Positions 56,101 to 64,000 of a stretch of 64,000 bases of DNA are shown piece after piece. The notes beneath the pieces were generated by a model. That model saw only the letters and a program-made list of their open reading frames with translations. It searched no databases and was not told the DNA's origin. Numbering within the stretch: position 1 is the stretch's first letter; every line of letters begins with the position of its first letter. Source of the stretch: Podospora pseudocomata (taxonomy: Eukaryota; Ascomycota; Sordariomycetes; Sordariales; Podosporaceae); the NCBI RefSeq assembly GCF_035222375.1, contig NC_085890.1, positions 3,968,001 through 4,032,000 of the forward strand, given 5' to 3'. The position numbers and the translations under genes are program-made.

Positions 56101-58002
56101 AGACGACGCTGCTCAACACCTTGTCCCAACGCCAAACGGTCGGCGTGGTTTCTGGCGACATGCTGGTTGACGGTAAACCGCTGACCGGAGACTTTCAACG
56201 CGGCACTGGCTTCGTCGAACAAATGGATCTTCACGACGAGACCACCACCATTCGGGAGGCTCTTGAGTTCTCTGCGCTCCTTCGCCAGAGCCGTGACACG
56301 CCAAAGCACGAGAAGCTGGCCTATGTCGACACTGTTCTGGACTTGCTCGAGTTGACGGACGTTCAGGATGCCATTATTGCGTCTCTGGGCGTGGAGCAAA
56401 AGAAGAGACTGACTATTGGCGTGGAACTAGCAGCCCGGCCTTCGCTTCTGCTCTTCCTCGACGAACCGACCAGTGGCCTTGATGCCCAGTCCGCTTTCTC
56501 TATTGTGCGCTTTCTTCGCAAGCTCTGCGTTGCTGGACAGGCCATCGTGTGCACTATTCATCAGCCCTCGTCTGACCTGATCCAGGAGTTTGATGAGATT
56601 CTGGCCTTGAACCCCGGCGGCAACACCATTTACTTTGGGCCTGTTGGAGAGAACGGTAGCGCAGTGGTCAAGTACTTTGCCGACCGAGGCGTCCAGTGTC
56701 CTCCCGGCAGAAACGTCGCCGAGTTCCTCCTCGAGACGGCCATCAAGGGTGGAAGACGCCCAGACGGCAAGCGAATTCACTGGACTCAGGAATGGCGCGA
56801 GTCCAAGGAGAACCGAGACTTGCTGGCCGAGATTCAGCGGCTCAAGGATGAGCGCAGCAAGGCCAACAAGGAATCGACTGTTGTCCAGCCGGCATTGCAA
56901 TCGTTTGCTGCTCCCACCTGGACGCAAATCACCCTTCTGACCAAGCGCATGTTTGTCCACCAATGGCGTCAGCCATCTTATCTCTACGGGCGGCTGTTCA
57001 CTGCTGTTATTGTCGGCATCTTCAATGGCTTCACCTTTTGGAAGCTGGGCAACACGGTGGCTGACATGCAGAACCGCATGTTTACGTGCTTCCTCATCAT
57101 AATGATCCCTGCCACCGTCCTCAATGCCGTCTTGCCAAAGTTTTACACCAACCGCATGCTCTGGGAGGCACGCGAGCACCCATCGCGCATCTATGGCTGG
57201 GTAGCCTTTTGCACGGCCGAGGTCTTGTCCGAGATCCCAGGCAGTATTCTGGCGGCCGTGCTGTACTTTTTGCTATGGTACTTCCCCACTGGTCTGCCGA
57301 CTGAGGCGTCAGTTGCGGGTTACGTCTTCTTGATGACGCTGCTCTTCTTCCTGTTCATGGCCAGCTGGGGTCAGTGGATCTGCGCGTGGGCGCCCAACTT
57401 TACCGTCATCAGCAACATCCTGCCGTTCTTTTTGGTCACCTTTTCCATCTTCAACGGTGTTGTGGTTCCTTATGACCAGCTGAATGTGTTTTGGAGATAT
57501 TGGATCTACTATGTGAACCCATCGACGTGGTGGGTCAGAGGCGTTCTCGCGGCCACGTTGAATGGTCAGAGTGTGCAGTGTGCTCCCAATGAGGCCGCCT
57601 ACTTTGATCCCCCATCAGGACAGACGTGTTTGGAGTTTGCGGGCGACTTTGCGAGGCAGGCTGGTCAGGGGTATCTGCTCAATCCCAACGACACGGCAGA
57701 CTGCGGGTTTTGCCCGTACTCGAGCGGGAACCAGTATTTGAACACGTTGGGGATCACTCCGGATGAGAAGTGGAGGGACTTTGGCATCTTTTTGATGTTT
57801 TGCTTTACCAACTGGATGTAAGTTTTGACCTCGGTTCTTGATTGCATGACACGGCTGCTAACATGTTTATTATCCACCCAGGCTGGTCTACTTCTTCGTC
57901 TGGACCGTCCGAGTCAAGGGTATGACATTCGGCTTTGGGCCGCTGTTTGACGTACTCGGCAAAGGTGTCGGGGCGGTCAAGGGGGTCTTCAAGAGAAAAT
58001 AG
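53133..58002 (+). CDS. PDR-type ABC transporter (ABCG full transporter)
   Basis: Exons 53133-55442, 55500-57817 and 57882-58002 give 1,582 residues. The first intron (57 nt) has no stop and can be read through, but splicing restores the family sequence FYVNPLAYAFEAALTNEF. Layout NBD1-TMD1-NBD2-TMD2. NBD1: Walker A LGRPGSGCSTFL, signature VSGGERKRVS, Walker B with the fungal-PDR form IVCWDNSTRGLD. NBD2: GASGAGKTTLLN, VEQKKRLTIGVELAA, LLFLDEPTSGLD. The N-terminal extension of about 200 residues holds an Arg/Ser-rich tract (RRSRSQSRSRARSQPRSRSA) not usual in drug pumps of yeast. The last exon adds the final membrane helix. Such pumps export toxins, azoles, sterols or metabolites at the plasma membrane. 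Confidence 0.97.
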
Positions 58003-58367
58003 AGGAAAGAGAATCTGGTTCGATGGGATAGAACTGGGTTGGGTTTAGATAAGACACACGGGGCATTTGATACCACGGGATTTCGGCTTGCTGTTTGTCA
58101 CACATATGAGATATAATAATGGATGAAGGGATAAAATGAGTGCGAGGTAGATAGATATAGAAATAACAGTCTTTGATCGCTCAATCCTGGAGGTTTGTTT
58201 TCTTTGGCGTGCGCATTCAGGGGTAACCAACCGTTGCCACCGCCATCATCTCCACCCTCCAGCCACAAAACCCTCATCCCCACCACCACTTGCCCTATTA
58301 CCCACTTCCCACCAGCCCACCCTCCATGAACCTTCCTTCCCAGCCGCTTTCTCAACAAATCAAAGCC
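58003..58367. other. Intergenic region
   Basis: About 0.37 kb between the transporter and the tRNA genes. Nothing recognised. Confidence 0.6.
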
Positions 58368-58455
58368 GGGCGTGTGGTCTAGTGGTATGATTTCTGTTTC
58401 GCACCTTTGTCTGCGATCTTACAGAAGGTCCCGCGTTCAATTCGCGGTACGTCCA
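58368..58455 (+). tRNA. tRNA-Ala (CGC) with about 16-nt intron
   Basis: Acceptor GGGCGTG pairs with TACGTCC (discriminator A), with the G3-T70 pair that marks tRNA-Ala. D arm GGTCTAGTGGTATGATT; anticodon stem TCTGT/ACAGA; loop TTCGCA, an intron of about 16 nt, then T. T arm CCGCGTTCAATTCGCGG. Anticodon CGC. A shift of the stem by one base would read TCG; the G3-T70 pair favours Ala. Confidence 0.85.
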
Positions 58456-58529
58456 GGTCTCTCACACACCTCATCCTCCAACAAAACTACGACAGGTGCA
58501 CAAACATCTGTTGATAAATTGTTCGTTTA

Positions 58530-58609
58530 TCTTCCGTAGTATAGTGGTCAGTATGTGAGCTTGTCATTGGTCAACGCTCGAGACCCGGGTTCAATTCCCG
58601 GCGGGAGAG
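58530..58609 (+). tRNA. tRNA-Asp (GTC) with about 8-nt intron
   Basis: Acceptor TCTTCCG pairs with CGGGAGA (one T-G pair), discriminator G. D arm AGTATAGTGGTCAGTAT; anticodon stem TGAGC/GCTCG; loop TTGTCA, an intron of about 8 nt, then C. T arm CCGGGTTCAATTCCCGG. Anticodon GTC. Confidence 0.9.
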
Positions 58610-58733
58610 GCTCTACAGAAGAAGGGGGTTGTGTGGGTGCTCTTTTTTTTTCTTGGCTTTTTGTCTCCTGTTCAGGGAGGTTTTGTTTGGGTATTGAGTT
58701 GAGAAGGGTGACATAGAAGGGGGGAGAGAAAAA

Positions 58734-59309
58734 TCAGGCATGACTCCAAGGCAGCACCTCCGTCTTTTTATCCCCCCCTACATCAACCGCCTCGGCACCA
58801 ACAAGAAAGAATACCACTCTCGCCCAGACGGTATCACTCTTGTTTTCCCAAGCATGCATCGTCCCTCGTTGCACGACCACATCACCCTTTTTGAGCCTTC
58901 TCTTCTCCCCGCCGTCCAGAGTCAGCTCCATCTCTCCTTCGATAACAACCCCAAAGTCGATTGTTTCTGTCCTGTGAAACTGGATTGCCTGCCCTGGTCC
59001 CCAGTCGCAGTACCGCACGAGTGTTTCCCCTGGTGCCTTTGGGAACCAGAGCGTACCTGGGCTTGGCTGGAGGGGGTGAGCCTGGAGACGGTTGATGTCG
59101 TCTTCAGTGGACATGTTGAGGGGGGTGGTGAAGGTTTTGTAGAGGTCGTGGACAACCATGCCTACTGAGCCGTACGGGGTTGGGGAGGAGGGGATAAGGG
59201 AGGGAGGGGCGAAGAAGGAGAGGCCAGTGGTGGGGGTGTGCGTTGTCACATGGCGGGTAGGGGAGCCGAGGGGGTTGTAGATGGGTTGGTCTCTTTCTGA
59301 GGAGGACAT
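58734..59309 (-). CDS. Cupin-domain protein
   Basis: Single exon, 191 residues from ATG 59309 (MSSSERDQPIYNPLGSP); an in-frame TTG further upstream was not used. The cupin double-stranded beta-helix shows motif 1 in GQAIQFHRTETIDFGVVIEG with EMELTL, and motif 2 in KKGDVVVQRGTMHAWENKS. The metal-binding His and Glu of motif 1 (H-x-T-x-T-x-D/E) are partly changed; HAW supplies the last His. Fungal members of this size are often annotated as cupin-2 or quercetin-dioxygenase-like, but function is unknown. It lies between two tRNA groups. Confidence 0.85.
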   Translation of the reverse strand: MSSSERDQPIYNPLGSPTRHVTTHTPTTGLSFFAPPSLIPSSPTPYGSVGMVVHDLYKTFTTPLNMSTEDDINRLQAHPLQPSPGTLWFPKAPGETLVRYCDWGPGQAIQFHRTETIDFGVVIEGEMELTLDGGEKRRLKKGDVVVQRGTMHAWENKSDTVWARVVFFLVGAEAVDVGGDKKTEVLPWSHA

Positions 59310-59683
59310 GGCGGTGGTGGTGATGGGGGTTGTTGACAAAGGAAGATGGGTTTGCTGTGGGGGAAAAGAAGAGTGGCGATGTGGAACGGAGCGTCAAGAG
59401 TGTTTTGATGAGATGCAAACCCCTCTCGGAGGTAAAAGAAGGGTCCAGTCTTATCATATGAAAAGCACGGTGGGTGTGTGCGGCCGGGTATTATCCAATG
59501 GTGGTCATATATATACATCGGACCTGTTGAGTTGTACAAAGAATGCGAGGGGCAATCTACCTTATGTCGGTTGATGTTGAACACACACAGCCAATGATGC
59601 TTCTTGCATCCCCTTTACCACCAAAAATAAGAATAAAAAAGAGGGAGAAATGCCAAAAGTAAACTCATCATGTGATGAATGCT
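59310..59683. other. Upstream region of the cupin gene
   Basis: About 0.37 kb. Nothing else recognised. Confidence 0.6.
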
Positions 59684-59795
59684 TGGACGAGCTGGGAATC
59701 GAACCCAGGACCTTTCGCATACAATGGATCCTTGATCTTGAGGATACAAGGATGAGTATGCTAAGCGAACGCTCTACCAACTGAGCCACACGCCC
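59684..59795 (-). tRNA. tRNA-Ala (AGC) with about 39-nt intron
   Basis: On the minus strand acceptor GGGCGTG pairs with CTCGTCC (G3-T70 present), discriminator A. D arm GGCTCAGTTGGTAGAGC; anticodon stem TTCGC/GCGAA; loop TTAGCA, a long intron, then T. T arm CCTGGGTTCGATTCCCAG. Anticodon AGC. The intron is unusually long for this window and could itself form a hairpin (ATCCTTG with CAAGGAT). Confidence 0.93.
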
Positions 59796-60187
59796 TTTTC
59801 TTTTGCTTGATGAGTGGACATGGTCAGAGACTTAGCTCATGAGTGAAAAGCAAGCCACGTAAAAGAGCCAGAAAGCCAAGAGTACGAAAGCTAACAACAA
59901 CACAGGCAAAAGATTATTGCAAAATCAAAACCAGGCAAAACAAGAGGCGGGGTATACCATTTCATCACCTTGCCAGGCACCAGCCGTAGCTTTCTCTTCT
60001 CAACGGTATCTAGTGCCAACAAGTCTATCTCCCAACCGAGAAAAAATAAAGGGTGCTGCTGAGTGCGTGTGTGTTTCATCATTGCGCGCCAAATGCTCTC
60101 ATGCCATAATACAAGAACAGGAAGATCGAGACCAACATCAAAAAGAGAAAATTCCAAAACTACACCACGACGTCCCGAGAACCACGC
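59796..60187. other. Intergenic region
   Basis: About 0.4 kb between tRNA-Ala and the 3' end of the CRH gene. Nothing recognised. Confidence 0.6.
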
Positions 60188-62100
60188 TTAGCTGTAACCG
60201 CCGCCGCCACCGTTTCCACCATTCCAGTACCCCTGTTGAGGGCCGTTAGCCGGTCCTGGAGGGTTGCCGTACCCCGATGATTGTTGCTGCAGCTGCGGGG
60301 GCGTTCCGTATCCGCTCGTGGGTGTGGTGAAGCTCCTCTGAGGCTGGGGGTGAGCGAGAGGTGCTGGGCTGGTGGTGGCGCTTCGCTGCGGCGGCTGACC
60401 GATGCCAAAGTCAAACCCGTGCTGTTGCTGATTCGGTCCCGGTGACCCCATCCTCGACTGAAGGCTTTGGTTCGTCATGCTCCGTGTCGGTGGGTGTGGC
60501 AGGGGTTGGTGCGGGGGCGGCGACATGGACTGGTTGTACAAAGACCCTGTTGGTGAGCGCAAGCCTTCGTGTGGGTTGTAAGGAGACGGGGCGCCGGGGG
60601 ACCGGGCGCTTTGAGTGCCGACATAGTTGGGGCCGAAGGGGTTCGTGGGGTCTACCGTACGTGGAGACTGCGCGCCTTCGCGAAGAAGAGGAGTGCTCGT
60701 GGGGCTCATGGGACCGTCGTTGCCATTGTTGGCGGCACGAGCAGCCGCGGCACCGGCACCGGCACCGGCACCGGCGGCGGCCGCTGTGGCCATGGCGACA
60801 ACGTTGCCGAACTTCTCGTTGGCGGGGGCGGGCGAGGGGGGAACACTGTAGCTGTCCTTGTCGGCATGCCCGTTTTGGGCCATGTCCTTGGCATTGTACT
60901 CGTGAGCGTTGCTTGTGAAAGCATCAGGGTTGATGCCCTCCTTTCTGAACCGCTCCATCTCCAGACGCTCGGCTTCGGCACGCGCCGCGGCCTCGGTGGC
61001 CTCCTTGGCCCCCTGCCTTCTCTGGCGGATGCAGTAGAATAGAGCAGCGAAGAGAATGGCAGCACCGACAGAGGAGCCACCGGCGTAGATGGCAATTTTG
61101 GCGGCGTTGGGAAGTTCCTCCCATTTCTCGGCCATGGTCTTCTCGGGCACAGGGGGTGGCGCGTTCATGACCTCCTCGACGGTAGAATTACCCCTTGATA
61201 AGAGTCAGTCACGAGGCCAATTTGGGGTCGACGGAAGGAGCTTCTTCAAACTTACTCGACAATCTGGATGCTCTCCCACGAACCAGACCGGTCTCCATAC
61301 ACATATTCCTTGCCGCTGCTGTAGTCGGTGACGTGGCAGTTCTTGACAAACATGGAAAAGGGGCCCTTGGTGTAGTCGGTAGTACCGCCAGCCCACTCGC
61401 GGGTGCCCTCGGGCAGGCTGGGGTCACCACCGGCCCAAATACCGATAGAAATGCGCATGGGTGTCTGGGGGTACAGATCCATGCCACCCTCGTCTTTCTT
61501 GCCGTCGCCTTTGCTAATGGCATCCTCTGGAGTCAGTCTGCGGAACTTGGCGCCGTCAATGTAGAAGTCAAGGTAGTCCTTGGTCCAGTCCAGGGTGTAG
61601 TTGTGGAAGTCGTCCTGGACGCTGGGGATCTGGTCGTACTGGGCGTTGGTGTAGTGCGGTTGGTTCTTGCCAAAGTAGTTGCTCTGAGCGACGGTGGAGT
61701 TGCCGCCAAAGAATTCCCAGTCGATCTCGTCCAGGTTGTCGCTCAACAACATGATGGAGCTGATGATGCCGCGACCGGGAGCTGCCTTGAGCCAGATTTC
61801 GGTACGACCCCAGAAGATGTAGAAGCGAGAGCGAATGGTGGGCGAGTCGCCCTGCTTGTTGATGGTGAACTCGGCACCAGTCTCGGGAGAGTACTTGACA
61901 GGGCCGACGGTGGTTTCCCAGGCTTCGAACTTGGGGGTGACGTTGAAGACAAAGTTGTAGTCCATGCCGAAGGCGGGGTTTGGCGGGCACGTCTCGTTCA
62001 TAGGAAAGCAGTGGGTGGTGACCTGGGCGGCGACATTGCTGATGAGCGATGTCCACGCCAGCAGCCCGAGGGCCGGGGCGAAAGATGGTGTTAATCTCAT
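60188..62100 (-). CDS. CRH-type cell-wall transglycosylase (GH16) with membrane anchor
   Basis: Exons 62100-61256 and 61193-60188 (62-nt intron) give 616 residues. Signal peptide MRLTPSFAPALGLLAWTSLI. The GH16 core has the catalytic strand LDEIDWEFFGGNST (E-I-D-x-E) and family blocks NETCPPNPAFGMDYNFVF, QDDFHNYTLDWTKDYLDFYI, and IGIWAGGDPSLPEGTREWAG. Crh1/Utr2 homologues link chitin to beta-1,6/1,3-glucan in the wall. After the enzyme a single membrane helix (IYAGGSSVGAAILFAALFYC) is followed by basic residues and a long Pro/Gly/Gln-rich tail, so it is membrane-anchored by a helix, not GPI. A tandem Gly-Ala tract (AAAAGAGAGAGAAAA) near 60760 is a coding microsatellite. Confidence 0.94.
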
Positions 62101-63025
62101 TGTCGATTCAGCTGTCGTATGCTTGGGGTGTTGTATTGATGTATGTACAGATGTTGCTCGCTCAGACTGTTGATATGTACGTCTCGTGTCGCCGAGTGAT
62201 CAGAGTAGTTGCATGTCGCTGTACTGCTCTTTGTATTCTCCAAGGATGTCGTTGTCCAAAAAAATCGCGTAAAAATCGGGGGATCAAGATCAACTGATCG
62301 GCCGTGTCGGAAAAGAATCGAATGTTTAGAGGGATTGTGTGAGGCAATTGGGAGTGCTTCGTCTCGGTCAGGGCAAGTTGAGTGCTTGCCGCGTGTGGTT
62401 GTAGCTGGAGCTGGTGGGTGAAGGAGTGTGGTGTGTGGTGCTGTCGAGGGATCTCAGCAGAAAAGGGAACGTCAACGACGGACGAAAAGAGATGGGACAT
62501 GGAGATGAGAAAAAGAGATTGGGAGGCCCGAAAAGGGGCGTGTCGATAAGCAGACACGGCAGGATTCCTCGCGAACCGAAGCTTGGGCTCTCTCGGCAGG
62601 CCTTGGCGGTTAAGCCTTTTGCGGGATAGCCCGCTGGAGCACGCGCCAGTATCCGGGGAAGCCCCTGAAGGACTGCTTGTTTCATGTTAGCGCACCTGCT
62701 GTTGAACCAATCACAGGCTGTCATCCAGAGACTAGCGTTTTCTTGGGACTGCAGAAGCGGAGAAGCCATCTTGGATTTTCAGGCACAACGGCCACACGCA
62801 GATGAGTGTGACCTCACTGGTCCACCGTTGCGAAACTGTGAATTTTTTTGTTTTATTTATATTTTTACTGTCATTTTTATTCTTCTCACCAGCGAAAGAA
62901 GAAACCGACACCTTCTATTTCTCATCTCCCGTCTACTGGGCTGCGGGTGCCGCGGGCCGCCCACCGTTGACATTTACCCGCTACCTATCTTAGTTGACAG
63001 CACCCGATCCAGCCGTTGATCAACA
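62101..63025. other. Intergenic region, 0.9 kb
   Basis: Promoter of the CRH gene and downstream end of the P450. No coding frame with support; AT-rich stretch near 62840-62880. Confidence 0.6.
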
Positions 63026-64000
63026 TTAGCTACTTTGTACAACTCTAGATAGGCTTGCTCTCCTGGTTGCCATGTCTCTCCTCATCACACTCACCCACAT
63101 ATCACTGTGTAGCCACAGGCTGAGGTTGTGCGCTTTGCACAGCTCATAAGGGTACACAAGTTGGAAGTCAAAGTGCCGCAACAGCTACCATTGGCAAACA
63201 AGTCCCGTGTATCAGTCTCGCATCCCGATGATCTGCAAGGAGGGGTAGCACAAGACAAACATACCTCGACGAAAATCTTGTTCAACTCAAGAAAGGCGAC
63301 AGTCTTTCCATGTGACAAGGGCTGTAATATCAGGGCTTGGAACTTCATGGTTCAATTCAGGCTTATAATCTTCAATGGCCTCGAAGGTCTGTGATACCGA
63401 AAGAAGAAGGAAATACGGTCTTGATGATCCTGAACGCGTATTTTATCCTCCCTTGCCTGGCCCGTGCCCTTGTTGGCATCAGGCCGCTGCCAAGTCCTCC
63501 GATATCTTACAGAGCCAGTGGGTTTCCTTTGATAACCATCATGCCTTCTGATTGTCTGCCTCACTTTGACGACTGGTTCACAACGTGCAGTTACCCCTCC
63601 TTGCGGTGGTATCGACAGTGTTGTTGTGCTTGCGGGTGGTTGGCTTTTGCCGTGTGACATTCCAGGACACCCCCATCGTCCATACCCGAATACAAGTTCG
63701 GCCACTCTCTTCATCTCGACAAACTTCTTCTCGTTCTGAGCCGCGGCCTCGATCCACCTCTCGGGTCGAAAAAGGTCCGCATCCTCCCCGAAGGTGCCCT
63801 TGTGCCGTCCTGTTGACCAGAAGCTTGCTGCAATTCTCGTCCCACCAGGCACAAATTTGCCGTCGATGGTATCACCTTCGGGGGGGACCACCTTCAACGG
63901 GATGCCGGTGAAGGGGGGGTAGAGACGAAGTCCTTCGTAGATGACTCCCTGCAGGTATGGCAGTTTGGCACCTTCGGCGGCTATGATTGGATTCGAGATC
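63026..64000 (-). CDS. Cytochrome P450, C-terminal part (N-terminus off right edge)
   Basis: The K-helix Glu-Arg pair lies in LQGVIYEGLRLYPPFTGIPL, the PERF-type block in FGEDADLFRPERWIEA, and the haem loop in LVFGYGRWGCPG, with the Cys ligand. The end is in exons 63321-63265 (GKTVAFLELNKIFVE) and 63184-63026 (LLRHFDFQLVYPYELCKAHN to the stop), joined by an 80-nt intron. It resembles pisatin-demethylase-type (CYP57-like) enzymes. The join between the haem loop and GKTVAF is unclear: a donor right after the Cys loop (63659) leaves the wrong phase, whereas GTGAGG at 63564 joins in phase but adds about 30 residues after the Cys. The frame stays open through this insert. The gene is probably functional or nearly so. 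Confidence 0.85.

Noticed and set aside
61195-62094. 299-codon plus-strand frame opposite the CRH gene
   Set aside because: Low-complexity Val/Gly/Ala product typical of an antisense shadow; the CRH reading is certain.

Overview
The window comes from a filamentous ascomycete (Pezizomycotina). A Sordariomycete, possibly of the Sordariales, is my inference from family content and protein texture. The evidence is gene density (about 2 kb per gene), GT-AG introns mostly of 48-130 nt, tRNA genes with short introns after position 37, and families such as HET-domain, DUF3176, DUF7025-AAA, CRH-type GH16 and PDR transporters. No LTR element, DNA transposon or LINE is recognisable, and no CRISPR or bacterial feature is expected or seen.

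Layout. 1-3.9 kb: an uncharacterised helical protein cut by the left edge, tRNA-Asn, and a DUF3176 membrane protein. 4.5-13.2 kb: an accessory, immunity-like block with a HET-domain protein, two related protein kinases transcribed away from each other, and between the kinases the remnant of a further gene. The HET gene is preceded by a striking run of back-to-back intron-like units separated by 3-nt pieces. 13.3-29.5 kb: a subtilisin-like protease, an AAA ATPase, a berberine-bridge-type oxidase, a Dabb-domain protein, a secreted GH16 enzyme, a methyltransferase and several small uncharacterised genes. 30-43 kb: a large alpha/beta hydrolase followed by a (TG)46 microsatellite, tRNA-Gly, a fatty-acid-hydroxylase-like membrane protein, and the housekeeping genes IML2, SEM1 and PGK1. 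43-58 kb: an Mpv17-family protein, a laccase, an anion/vitamin MFS permease, a bZIP factor and a 1,582-residue PDR-type ABC transporter. 58-64 kb: a tRNA cluster (Ala-CGC, Asp, Ala-AGC, all intron-bearing) around a cupin gene, a CRH-type cell-wall transglycosylase, and the 3' part of a cytochrome P450 cut by the right edge.

No operon logic applies. The only likely functional grouping is the 4.5-13.2 kb block, where a HET protein, two kinases with a shared non-kinase N-terminal region and a decaying neighbour look like a self/non-self recognition or signalling locus. Secreted carbon- and wall-active enzymes (two GH16, laccase, BBE oxidase, protease) are scattered, not clustered. Gene ends were taken from the reading frames, splice sites were read by eye, and start codons were chosen as ATG.
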